A DNA stretch of 64,000 bases from Syntrophaceae bacterium UBA6078 (GTDB taxonomy: Bacteria; Desulfobacterota; Syntrophia; Syntrophales; UBA2210), in NCBI GenBank assembly GCA_002428735.1, contig DIXO01000003.1, positions 1-64,000 of the forward strand. Reading direction: 5' to 3'. The notes beneath the pieces were generated by a model. That model did no database searches. It was not told the DNA's origin and saw only the letters and a list, made by a program, of their open reading frames with translations. A program made the translations under genes and the position numbers. Shown here in pieces: positions 25,477-33,727 of the stretch; within the stretch, counting starts at the first letter, position 1; each line of letters opens with the position of its first letter.

Positions 25477-26322
25477 TCACTCAACCGTTACACCATAAAC
25501 GTGGGATCGTTTTCCCGAGAGTTTGTTCTTCGCGATTGTGAGCCGCTCTTCAAGATATTCGGCAATGTCCGAAAAAAGGGCGTCTATTTTTTCAGATTTC
25601 GGCAGGACATGGCGGATCATTTCCAAGTATCCTCTCGAACGGACGGCCTGCAACGTCGGCCTGAAGTTCACATCAAATATCCAGCCGATCTGCAGCAGTT
25701 TGAAGTCGTTCAGTGTCATGACATGCTTCATGTCGACGATCTTCCGCCTCATCAGATCCAGATATACCGCGTCGGAAAATCCCGGCATATCCGGAAGATC
25801 GAGTTCAAGCGCTCCGTTGCGCTCGCCGTCTTCCCGACGATAATAATCGGTGACGACTCGCCAGATATCGAGTTTGTCCGCGTCGCGGAGCAGTTTCGAA
25901 AAAAACAGGCATGGTTCCGTTTCCTCCCCGGGAAGAGCGGCGCGGTTGTGATACCTGATAATTCGAAAAACAAGATCCTGTGTCGCCTCCCCGCATCGAT
26001 CCAGCACACCGAGTCGTCTCAGAACCGTAACGCCGAGTTCGGCGTGGTCTTCAGATCGACGGTCAACAAACGTTTTGTACCGCGCATACTGCTCGAAGCG
26101 GCCGATATCATGAAACAGCGCTATGATTTCAGCGAAGTGGAGCTCATCATCGGTTAACCCGAGATCCGTGCCGATCGCAATAATTTCCCGGCATACCCGT
26201 TTTGTGTGCTCCTCTTTGAGAACGATATTCCGCACTGTCGCAGGGTCGTTTTTAAATTCCTCTACATAGCGGATAAACCAGCCGTTCAGATCGCGCACCT
26301 GTTCATTCTCTAATCTCACCAT
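25477..26322 (-). CDS. HD-domain phosphohydrolase
   Basis: A 281-residue HD-superfamily hydrolase. Metal-binding residues are visible as an N-terminal His (KEEHTKRV), HDIGRFEQYARYKTF near residue 97, DHAELG near 119 and YHNRAAL near 150, followed by LLRDADKLDIWRV. The order fits metal-dependent phosphohydrolases acting on nucleotides or phosphodiesters. No second signalling domain is present. It overlaps the start region of the UDG gene, suggesting a repair or nucleotide-cleaning pair. Confidence 0.8.
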   Translation of the reverse strand: MVRLENEQVRDLNGWFIRYVEEFKNDPATVRNIVLKEEHTKRVCREIIAIGTDLGLTDDELHFAEIIALFHDIGRFEQYARYKTFVDRRSEDHAELGVTVLRRLGVLDRCGEATQDLVFRIIRYHNRAALPGEETEPCLFFSKLLRDADKLDIWRVVTDYYRREDGERNGALELDLPDMPGFSDAVYLDLMRRKIVDMKHVMTLNDFKLLQIGWIFDVNFRPTLQAVRSRGYLEMIRHVLPKSEKIDALFSDIAEYLEERLTIAKNKLSGKRSHVYGVTVE

Positions 26323-26718
26323 CCTGTGCCTTCCAAAAAAAGATCACGGGCGCTCCTGCGTGAAACCGCCCATGGAAGTGCGAGCGTTTCACCAATTGCC
26401 ACCACAAGGGCTTTCTACCATATCATGTGAAACATCATCAACCCCACGGCACGTGTACGGCTATTATAACAGATTGCTTTGAAGACAGCCTCCATATGGG
26501 TATCTGTATGGAATGCCCGCGTTCTCCAAGTTGCCGTTGCCATTGAAAACCAATGATAGAAACCGTAATCCATATGGTATTGAAACGCGTCCAGATTCTT
26601 TTTGACACATGGTTTGTTTCTTCATATAGTTGTGCCCATAACTGAACGGCCTGACATATAATCGGATGCGGATCGGCATTATTTTCTGTCTTTGCAGTTG
26701 TCTTATGTGGCTGATACC
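26323..26718. other. intergenic region with promoter
   Basis: No gene supported; the 142-codon minus-strand frame across 26464-26892 is a shadow of the next gene. It holds the strong promoter at 26602-26630 and a 7-bp inverted repeat GTGAAAC (26360-26366) / GTTTCAC (26386-26392) near the HD gene start. Confidence 0.5.
26602..26630 (+). promoter_or_regulatory. sigma70 promoter of the PGPGW-like membrane protein
   Basis: Perfect TTGACA (26602-26607), 17-bp spacer, TATAGT (26625-26630). Confidence 0.6.
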
Positions 26719-27144
26719 ATGGAGCTTACGACGATCGTACTTCAGTGGGTTCAACTGCACCACCTGATGTTCTGGTCCATTTCGGCGGTTTCTCTTCTTT
26801 TTTTTATCGGAACGGCGGTAATGCTTCCCTCGCTTGTCGCCAGGATTCCCCGGGATTATTTCCTGCCCACCACCGATCGCTCTCCATGGCATGCTTCACC
26901 GTCATCGGGTCGCTTTGTGTATCACCTCATAAAAACTATTGCGGGCGTTGTGCTGATCATGGCCGGTATTGTCATGCTTTTTATCCCCGGACAAGGGATA
27001 ATAACCATTCTGATGGGTATCATTCTGATGGATTTCCCGGGAAAGCGAAGGCTCGCCCTGCGGATCGTCAGGAATCCCGCCGTATTGCGGTCCATCAACT
27101 GGATGCGGGTGCGATCGAACCGGCCACCGCTCGTGCTTCCGTAG
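26719..27144 (+). CDS. PGPGW-like small integral membrane protein
   Basis: About 141 residues with two or three membrane segments: one near residues 15-40 (WSISAVSLLFFIGTAVML) and a paired hairpin near residues 78-112 (AGVVLIMAGIVMLFIPGQG, then IITILMGIILMDFPGKRR). The IPGQG turn between hydrophobic helices is the hallmark of the PGPGW transmembrane family, function unknown. The ATG at 26719 is preferred; TTG 26692 and GTG 26707 are in frame, and none has a clear ribosome site. Confidence 0.65.
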   Translation: MELTTIVLQWVQLHHLMFWSISAVSLLFFIGTAVMLPSLVARIPRDYFLPTTDRSPWHASPSSGRFVYHLIKTIAGVVLIMAGIVMLFIPGQGIITILMGIILMDFPGKRRLALRIVRNPAVLRSINWMRVRSNRPPLVLP

Positions 27145-27203
27145 ACAGCAATTGACGGTCCCGCACACCGGAGCAGGAATACTTCTTGCCTGATCGGTTT
27201 ATC

Positions 27204-27232
27204 TTGACTTATGAATCACCAAATCCTACAAT
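27204..27232 (+). promoter_or_regulatory. sigma70 promoter of the NifA-like activator, with overlapping palindrome
   Basis: TTGACT (27204-27209), 17-bp spacer, TACAAT (27227-27232). The -10 box is also the left half of TACA-ATAT-GGTA (27227-27238), one base from the TACA-N4-TGTA palindrome found upstream of glnN, glnA and torF. A protein bound there would block this promoter. Confidence 0.55.
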
Positions 27233-27277
27233 ATGGTAACCTTAAAAGAGAGGGCCACAGGCGGGGAAAGAGACACC

Positions 27278-28840
27278 ATGAAAGCAGATCAAAGCACGCA
27301 TGCGCTTACTCAAGCCCGTGAAATCGAAGAGCTTTCCCTTCTCTGGGAAATAAGCCAGGCCCTGGGCCGCAGCATGGATATCCGCGAGGTGGTCGGTCCG
27401 GTCCTCAACACCCTGGCGGAGCGCGTGGGGATGTCGCACGGAACGCTGACCCTGCTGAACCGGAAAAACAGGGAGATCTATATAGAGGTTGCCCACGGCC
27501 TCTCTGAAACGGAAAAACGGCGCGGCAAGTACAAGGTGGGCGAGGGCATTACGGGAAAGGTGGTGGAGACGGGGAAACCCGTCATTGTGCCGCATATCTC
27601 CAGCGAACCCCTTTTCCTGAACCGGACCGGTTCCCGTAAGAATATCAGCAAACAGGATATTTCATTCATCTGCGTCCCCATTAAGCTGGGCAGGGAGGTG
27701 ATCGGCACCCTGAGCGCCGACCGTCCCTTTGATGGCTCCGCGTCGCTCAAGCAGGACATGCGTCTCCTGACCCTGATAGCCTCCATGATTGCGCAAGCCG
27801 TCCGCCTCCGCCAGGAGGCGCAGGAAGAACGGGAACTCCTGATCCAAGAGAACCTGCGCCTCCAGAACGAACTCAAGGAACGGTTTCATCCGGCAAACAT
27901 CATCGGGAAGTCAAAGGGAATGCAGGAGGTGTACGCGCTGATAGCGCAGGTATCGAAGAGTCAGGCGACGGTTCTGATCCGGGGGGAGAGCGGAACAGGA
28001 AAAGAACTGGTGGCCAACGCCATACATTACAACAGTCTCAGGGCGCAAAAACCCTTTATCAAGGTCAATTGCGCGGCCCTCCCTGAAGCGGTCATCGAAA
28101 GCGAGCTCTTCGGGCATGAAAAAGGGTCTTTTACCGGTGCTGTTTCCCAGCGGAAGGGCCGCTTCGAACTGGCCTCCGGGGGGACCATCTTTCTCGATGA
28201 GGTAGGGGATTTTTCACCCGCCGTGCAGGTCAGGCTTCTGCGCGTCCTGCAGGAACGGGAATTTGAGAGGGTGGGCGGGTATGCTCCCATCAAGACGGAT
28301 GTCAGGATCATCGCGGCCACAAACCGCAACCTCGAAGAACTGATGGCGGAGGGAACATTCAGGGAGGACCTGTATTACCGCCTGAACGTATTCCCCATCT
28401 ACATCCCCCCGCTGCGCGAACGAAAAACCGACATCCCCCATCTGGCCGATTTTTTTGTCGAGCGGTATGCCACGCTCAACAACAAGAAGATATCGCGCAT
28501 CTGTACGCACGCCCTGGACATGTTTATGAGTTACCACTGGCCGGGGAATGTCCGGGAGCTCGAAAACTGTATCGAACGGGCATCTCTCCTCAGCACCGAC
28601 GGTGTAATCTACGGATACCATCTTCCCCCGTCGCTCCAGACATCGGGATATTCGGGAACCTCCTTCAGCGGCACCCTCCAGGAAGAGCTGGATCACCTGG
28701 AATATGACCTGATCATGGACGCCCTCAAGACATCCCGGGGCAATATGGCCAAAGCTGCGAAAAGTTTGGGTATTACCGAACGGATTATGGGACTCCGTAT
28801 CAGCAAATACGAGATCAACCCCAAACGGTTTCGAACATAG
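27278..28840 (+). CDS. NifA-type sigma54-dependent transcriptional activator (GAF-AAA+-HTH)
   Basis: A 520-residue enhancer-binding protein. A GAF sensor domain lies at ~20-185 and a coiled-coil linker (EAQEERELLIQENLRLQNEL) follows. The AAA+ domain (~210-445) has Walker A GESGTGKE at 237-244, Walker B GTIFLDEVGD and WPGNVRELENC. The sigma54-contact loop reads GSFTGA (near 283) rather than the usual GAFTGA. The C-terminal HTH (GNMAKAAKSLGITERIMGLRISKY) resembles NifA. The start ATG is 27278, after GGGGAAAGAG. It lies 200 bases before the sigma54-driven glnA operon. I infer it controls glnN, glnA and torF through the shared palindrome. Confidence 0.85.
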   Translation: MKADQSTHALTQAREIEELSLLWEISQALGRSMDIREVVGPVLNTLAERVGMSHGTLTLLNRKNREIYIEVAHGLSETEKRRGKYKVGEGITGKVVETGKPVIVPHISSEPLFLNRTGSRKNISKQDISFICVPIKLGREVIGTLSADRPFDGSASLKQDMRLLTLIASMIAQAVRLRQEAQEERELLIQENLRLQNELKERFHPANIIGKSKGMQEVYALIAQVSKSQATVLIRGESGTGKELVANAIHYNSLRAQKPFIKVNCAALPEAVIESELFGHEKGSFTGAVSQRKGRFELASGGTIFLDEVGDFSPAVQVRLLRVLQEREFERVGGYAPIKTDVRIIAATNRNLEELMAEGTFREDLYYRLNVFPIYIPPLRERKTDIPHLADFFVERYATLNNKKISRICTHALDMFMSYHWPGNVRELENCIERASLLSTDGVIYGYHLPPSLQTSGYSGTSFSGTLQEELDHLEYDLIMDALKTSRGNMAKAAKSLGITERIMGLRISKYEINPKRFRT

Positions 28841-28860
28841 AAGTAGCCTCAAAAACTTGA

Positions 28861-28875
28861 TTCTACAAATATGTA
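28861..28875. promoter_or_regulatory. upstream activator palindrome of the glnA operon
   Basis: TTCTACAAATATGTA, identical to 23236-23250. The core TACA-AATA-TGTA (28864-28875; extended CTACA...TGTAG) is centred 105 bp upstream of the -24 GG of the glnA promoter. Confidence 0.75.
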
Positions 28876-28971
28876 GTCCGGCAGGACGCCCGCCATTTTT
28901 CCCCCTTGGCCTTTTCCCGCAAAACATTCACTATTTCAAAAGGTTGTATTTTAACGGCATGACCCGGCAGA

Positions 28972-28988
28972 TTGGCACCGATGTTGCT
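28972..28988 (+). promoter_or_regulatory. sigma54 promoter of the glnA operon
   Basis: TTGGCACCGATGTTGCT fits the -24/-12 consensus at all fixed positions except one (C for G at the eighth base). GG and GC have the correct spacing. The leader to the glnA ATG is about 45 bases. Confidence 0.88.
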
Positions 28989-29044
28989 GATCTGTTTACG
29001 CACATGGATCGTATATACATCCCTTGAGAATGAAAGGAACACAC

Positions 29045-30376
29045 ATGGCTGGAAGAGATACGGAATCGGTTTTGAAGCAGATGAAAGAGAAAAAGGTGAG
29101 GTTTGTTCGCCTTTGGTTTACCGATGTGCTTGGATTTCTTAAAAGCTTTTCGATATCTCCCCGCGAACTGGAGCTTGCCTTTGAAGAGGGGATGGGTTTC
29201 GACGGTTCGTCCATAGAGGGATTTGCTCGGATCGAGGAGAGCGACATGGTGGCGCTTCCCGATCCGGGAACCTTTACCCTCCTACCCTGGAGAGCGAATG
29301 GTGATGAGAACGTGGCCCGCATGTTCTGCGATATCCTGAACCCGGACGGCGCTCCCTATGAAGGCGATCCCCGATGGGCCCTCAAAAGAAATCTGAAAAA
29401 GGCCGCCGACAGGGGATACACCATGCAGGTGGGGCCGGAGCTCGAGTTCTTCTATTTCAAGAACGCCACGGGAACGGAGATTCTCGACCGGGGGGGATAT
29501 TTCGATCTGACGCCCCTGGACGTTGCCAGCGACCTGCGGCGCGATACGATCAATGCCCTCGAATCCATGGGGATCCAGGTCGAATACAGCCACCATGAGG
29601 TGGCGCCAAGCCAGCACGAGATCGATCTGCGCTATGCGGACGCCCTCGCCATGGCGGACGCCGCCATGACATACCGCTTGACGGTGAAGGAGATGGCGAT
29701 GAAGCACGGCGTCTACGCCACGTTCATGCCGAAACCCATGTTCGGTCAAAACGGGAGCGGGATGCACGTACACCAGTCCCTTTTTGGAGAGGGTGGAAAC
29801 GCCTTCTTCGACGGGGGTGACAAATACTACCTGTCGAAAGCGGGGAAAAGCTACATTGCCGGGTTGCTCAGGCATGCGAAAGAACTGTCATCGGTCGTGG
29901 CCCAGTGGGTTAACTCTTACAAGCGGCTGGTGCCGGGGTATGAAGCCCCCGTGTACATCTCATGGGCGCGGAGAAACCGTTCCGCCCTGATCCGCGTTCC
30001 CATGTACAAGCCGGGGAAGGCGAATGCCACGCGTATGGAGTTCCGCTGTCCCGATCCCGCCTGCAATCCGTACCTTGCATTCGCGGTCATGCTGGCGGCG
30101 GGATTGAAGGGTATGGATGAGGGATATTCGCTTCCCGATCCGATCGAAGAGGATATCTTCGAGATGAGCCCTGTCGAACGCGAGGCGAACGGCATCGATT
30201 CCCTTCCCGGGAGCCTGGGAGAAGCCATCGCCGTTACCGCACAGAGCGACGTGGTGAGAGAAGCCCTCGGCGATCACATCTTCGAGAAGTTTATCGCCAA
30301 TAAAAAGATCGAATGGGATCGGTATCGGACTCATGTCAGCAATTATGAAATAGAGCAGTATCTGCCGATTCTGTGA
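29045..30376 (+). CDS. glnA: glutamine synthetase type I (GSI-alpha)
   Basis: A 443-residue GSI. GFDGSSIEGF lies at 51-60, the metal/ATP-site GPELEFFYF near 131, SHHEVAPSQHEIDLRY near 180, the ammonium/glutamate site GQNGSGMHVHQSL near 238, and RNRSALIRVP with the FRCPDPACNPYLA region later. The region that carries the adenylylated Tyr in enterobacterial GSI-beta reads ANGIDSLPGSL and lacks the Tyr, and the protein is short, as in GSI-alpha. Control is therefore likely transcriptional or by feedback. The ATG 29045 has AAGGA five bases upstream. It is the first gene of a nine-gene operon driven by the sigma54 promoter at 28972. Confidence 0.95.
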   Translation: MAGRDTESVLKQMKEKKVRFVRLWFTDVLGFLKSFSISPRELELAFEEGMGFDGSSIEGFARIEESDMVALPDPGTFTLLPWRANGDENVARMFCDILNPDGAPYEGDPRWALKRNLKKAADRGYTMQVGPELEFFYFKNATGTEILDRGGYFDLTPLDVASDLRRDTINALESMGIQVEYSHHEVAPSQHEIDLRYADALAMADAAMTYRLTVKEMAMKHGVYATFMPKPMFGQNGSGMHVHQSLFGEGGNAFFDGGDKYYLSKAGKSYIAGLLRHAKELSSVVAQWVNSYKRLVPGYEAPVYISWARRNRSALIRVPMYKPGKANATRMEFRCPDPACNPYLAFAVMLAAGLKGMDEGYSLPDPIEEDIFEMSPVEREANGIDSLPGSLGEAIAVTAQSDVVREALGDHIFEKFIANKKIEWDRYRTHVSNYEIEQYLPIL

Positions 30377-30383
30377 GCGCATT

Positions 30384-31121
30384 ATGACACGGGTACTGAT
30401 TATTCAACACGTCGAAGCGGAGGGACCGGGGACACTCGGGGATTTTCTCCGTGACGTACAGGCCGAGATTCGAACCGTCCGGGTGTTCGAGGGCGACCCA
30501 TTGCCGAACGACATCGGCGTCTTCGACGCCCTCGTATCGATGGGTGGGCCCATGAATGTCTACGAGGAGGGGCAACACCCCTTCCTGCGGGAGGAAACCG
30601 AGTTTCTGAGAACGGTTATCGAGGCCAATATCCCCACTCTTGGAATCTGCCTGGGGGCCCAGTTGATCGCCAAGGCCTGTTACGCCCCCGTCGTCAAGGC
30701 CGCTCACAGCGAAGTTGGGTGGCGGAGTGTTTCCCTGACAAACGAAGGGAGCAGGGACATCCTGTTTGAAGGGCTCCCTGCCGCAATGCAGGTCTTTCAA
30801 TGGCACGAGGACACGTTCGATGTTCCCTACGGGGGAAAGCTCCTCGTGACGGCGGGCGCGTGTCCGAACCAGGCCTTCCGATACCGCAATGCCTATGCCC
30901 TCCAGTTTCACGTCGAGGTGACGAGGGAGATGCTGACTGACTGGTTCCGCGACACACCCCGGCATGAAGAGTGCGTGCGCACTTTCGATACGATACACGA
31001 CACGCTCCGGGCGCAGGCGAACAGGATCTACGCGAACTTCATGTGGCTTATCGAGCTCCGTCAACGGGCGATGGCCAGCGGCGAAAAGATCGAACAATCG
31101 GATGTTCTAAATGCCTTATAA
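30384..31121 (+). CDS. class I glutamine amidotransferase (GMP-synthase-like)
   Basis: A 245-residue stand-alone triad glutaminase. The nucleophile Cys lies in LGICLGAQLIA near residue 90 and the His-x-Glu in LQFHVEVT near 176, with MGGPMNVYEE forming the oxyanion region near 53. This group (GuaA N-terminal-like, COG0518) includes proteins of unknown acceptor; some hydrolyse gamma-glutamyl compounds. The gap to glnA is seven bases, so it is co-translated with glutamine synthetase. It may deal with glutamine or gamma-glutamylamides in this nitrogen operon; the partner is unknown. Confidence 0.82.
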   Translation: MTRVLIIQHVEAEGPGTLGDFLRDVQAEIRTVRVFEGDPLPNDIGVFDALVSMGGPMNVYEEGQHPFLREETEFLRTVIEANIPTLGICLGAQLIAKACYAPVVKAAHSEVGWRSVSLTNEGSRDILFEGLPAAMQVFQWHEDTFDVPYGGKLLVTAGACPNQAFRYRNAYALQFHVEVTREMLTDWFRDTPRHEECVRTFDTIHDTLRAQANRIYANFMWLIELRQRAMASGEKIEQSDVLNAL

Positions 31122-31141
31122 CAGTTTTCAAGAGGTTTGAC

Positions 31142-32203
31142 ATGTGCGGGATAGTAGGAATTATCAATACCGATAGAAATCGGATCGACGGGAGCCATAT
31201 ACGGGAGGCCATCCGCATACAGCGAGACCGGGGAAACGGCCTGGGAGGCGGTTTCGCCGTCTACGGCGCCTATCCTGAGAATCGGGACAAATACGCCTTC
31301 CACATCATGTACGAGGGAAACGGGCACAGTCCGGCAGTCTCGGCGGTGGAAGACTACCTGCAGAGCAGGACCCATGTGTATCAGTCTGAACAGATCCCGG
31401 TCTACCCCCATGACCGCATCCCCCGGGGGCCATACTTCAAGCGATACTTTCTGAAACCGATCGATGAATTTCTTTCACCGCAGCAGACGGAAGAGGATTT
31501 TATCGTTGAAACCGTCATGCATATCAACACGATGCCGGATGCCTTTGTTGTGTCTTCCGGAAAGGACATCGGCGTATTCAAAGGGATGGGATACCCCGAG
31601 GACATCGCGGATTATTTCCGCATCGAAGATTACAAGGGCTATATGTGGGTCGCCCACAACCGGTTCCCCACCAACACGCCGGGGTGGTGGGGGGGCGCGC
31701 ACCCCTTTACGATTCTCGACAAGGCGGTGGTTCACAACGGAGAGATCACCAGTTACGGAACCAATGCCCGCTGGCTCGAGATGAATGGATACCGCTGCCT
31801 GCTCCAGACTGATACGGAGGTGATCTCGTACATATATGACAAGTTGACCCGGAGGGACCGGCTCTCAAAAAGGGATGCCTGCTTCGTCATGGCTCCCGCC
31901 CTCTGGGAGGATATTGACCGGCGGGGGGACGAAAAAGACCGGTATCTCAGGCAGATCTACGGAACCGCCATCGTCAATGGCCCTTTCGGTATCGTCCTGA
32001 CCCACAAGGGCGGCGCGATTGTTCTCAACGACCGCAACAAACTTCGCCCCGTTGTCTGCGCCCAGGCGGGGAATACTTACTACGCCTCGTCCGAGGAGTG
32101 CAGCATACGGCTCTTGTCTCCCGAGGTGGACCGGATATGGTCGCCGCGCGGGGGGGAACCGGTCATGATTGATATACTCGAAGAATACAAAGGGGCTGCC
32201 TGA
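31142..32203 (+). CDS. glutamate synthase, glutaminase (class II amidotransferase) domain protein
   Basis: A 353-residue separate protein equal to the N-terminal Ntn domain of GltB. The mature N-terminus is Cys2 of MCGIVGI, so the start must be ATG 31142 and not the longer upstream frame. HNRFPTNTPGWWGGAHPF near residue 175 and VVHNGEITSYGTN near 197 bind glutamine. QTDTEVISYIYD follows. It is the ammonia-producing part of a split, archaeal-type glutamate synthase whose other parts are the next two genes. Stop and next start overlap as TGATG. Confidence 0.88.
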   Translation: MCGIVGIINTDRNRIDGSHIREAIRIQRDRGNGLGGGFAVYGAYPENRDKYAFHIMYEGNGHSPAVSAVEDYLQSRTHVYQSEQIPVYPHDRIPRGPYFKRYFLKPIDEFLSPQQTEEDFIVETVMHINTMPDAFVVSSGKDIGVFKGMGYPEDIADYFRIEDYKGYMWVAHNRFPTNTPGWWGGAHPFTILDKAVVHNGEITSYGTNARWLEMNGYRCLLQTDTEVISYIYDKLTRRDRLSKRDACFVMAPALWEDIDRRGDEKDRYLRQIYGTAIVNGPFGIVLTHKGGAIVLNDRNKLRPVVCAQAGNTYYASSEECSIRLLSPEVDRIWSPRGGEPVMIDILEEYKGAA

Positions 32204-33726
32204 TGAACGGCATGGCAAACAACTGGAAGGTGATCCCTCCCTTTCATCCCGCTTTCGATCTCGACCGGTGCGACTACCTGAACGGGTGCGCTATCTGCGC
32301 GAAGGAATGCTCCTTCGGAGAGATATCCATGGAACCTGTCAAAGGCCGGAATGGAGAGGTGCGCTACCGGCCTCGGGCCAATCTCGCCGCGTGCAATTCC
32401 TGCCAGCGGTGCGTGAAGACGTGCCCGCAGAATGCCATCCATATCGAACACCAGCCCATGTATACCTCCCATGGGTACTGGACACCGGAATACGCGAGCA
32501 ACATATGGCGGCAGGCAGGGGCCGGAGGGGGTGTCCTCCTCGTGGGGAACGGCGCCACAGGGCCTCAGAAGCGGTACTTCGATCATATCATGTTCGACGC
32601 CTGCCAGGTCACCAATCCCTCCATCGATCCCCTGCGGGAGCCCATGGAGATCCGCCGATACCTGGGGAGAAAACCCGACCGGTACGGGGAAGAGATAGGT
32701 CCCCAGCTCAAGTTGGATGTGCCGATCATGTTCGGGGCCATGAGTTTCGGCGCGGTGAACAAACGGGTCCAGGAAGCGGAAGCCCGCGCGACGCAGGTCT
32801 CGGGAACATACTGGAACACGGGGGAAGGCGGTTTCTACAAGGACCTGCGGAGCTACGGAGAAAACACGATCGTCCAGGTCGCCTCGGGGCGCTTCGGGGT
32901 CAGCGAGGACTACCTGAAATCGGCCGCGGCTGTGGAGATCAAGATCGGCCAGGGGGCGAAACCGGGGATCGGGGGGCACCTCCCCGGCGAAAAGGTCCTG
33001 AAGGCCATCTCGGAGACGCGCATGATCCCCGAAGGGAGCGACGCACTGTCGCCCGCCCCCCACCACGACATATACTCCATCGAGGATCTGCGGCAGCTCA
33101 TCTACGCAATCAAGGAAGCAATGGACTACCGGGTCCCCGTTTCCGTCAAGATCGCCGCCGTCCACAACGTCGCCCCCATCGTGAGCGGGGTTGCCCGGGC
33201 CGGCGCCGATATCATCGCCATCGACGGGTTCCGGGGAGGAACGGGGGCAACCCCCCTCCAGATTCGGCAGAACACGGGGATTCCCATCGAACTTGCCATT
33301 TCCGCTGCCGACACGCGTCTGCGGGAGGAAGGGATCAGAGACACGGTCAGTCTCGTCGCCTCAGGGGGGATCATGTGCTCGTCGGACGTCCTGAAGGCGA
33401 TCTGTCTCGGTGCGGATGCCGTATACGTCGGAACCCCGGTCCTGGTTGCGCTCGGCTGCGGATTGTGCCAGCGGTGTTTCAGCGGAAAGTGTCCGTACGG
33501 GATCACCACCAACAGGCCGGGGCTCGCGGAGCGGATCGATGTCGACCAGGCAACGTTTGCCCTTACCAATCTTCTCCATGCGTGGGGGGAAGAGATAAAG
33601 GAACTGATGGGATCCATGGGTATCAGCGCCATAGAGGCCCTCCGGAGCAACCGCGACCGCCTCAGGGGGATAGGGTTGAACCAGGAAGAATTGAGAATTC
33701 TGGAAATCAAACACGCCGGTGCATGA
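32203..33726 (+). CDS. glutamate synthase FMN/central domain protein with N-terminal ferredoxin module
   Basis: A 507-residue protein that reductively aminates 2-oxoglutarate to glutamate. Residues ~20-85 hold two 4Fe-4S motifs: CDYLNGCAICAKEC, and CNSCQRCVKTCP. The FMN-binding TIM barrel follows, with MSFGAVNKRVQEAEARA, NTGEGGFYKD, IKIGQGAKPGIGGHLPGEKV, SPAPHHDIYSIEDL and the phosphate site IDGFRGGTGATP. CGLCQRCFSGKCPYGI near 420 is a Cys cluster as in the GltB 3Fe-4S site. It corresponds to archaeal GltB2 (glutamate synthase domain 2). Electrons probably come from ferredoxin or from the next gene product. Confidence 0.9.
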   Translation: MNGMANNWKVIPPFHPAFDLDRCDYLNGCAICAKECSFGEISMEPVKGRNGEVRYRPRANLAACNSCQRCVKTCPQNAIHIEHQPMYTSHGYWTPEYASNIWRQAGAGGGVLLVGNGATGPQKRYFDHIMFDACQVTNPSIDPLREPMEIRRYLGRKPDRYGEEIGPQLKLDVPIMFGAMSFGAVNKRVQEAEARATQVSGTYWNTGEGGFYKDLRSYGENTIVQVASGRFGVSEDYLKSAAAVEIKIGQGAKPGIGGHLPGEKVLKAISETRMIPEGSDALSPAPHHDIYSIEDLRQLIYAIKEAMDYRVPVSVKIAAVHNVAPIVSGVARAGADIIAIDGFRGGTGATPLQIRQNTGIPIELAISAADTRLREEGIRDTVSLVASGGIMCSSDVLKAICLGADAVYVGTPVLVALGCGLCQRCFSGKCPYGITTNRPGLAERIDVDQATFALTNLLHAWGEEIKELMGSMGISAIEALRSNRDRLRGIGLNQEELRILEIKHAGA

Positions 33727-33727
33727 C

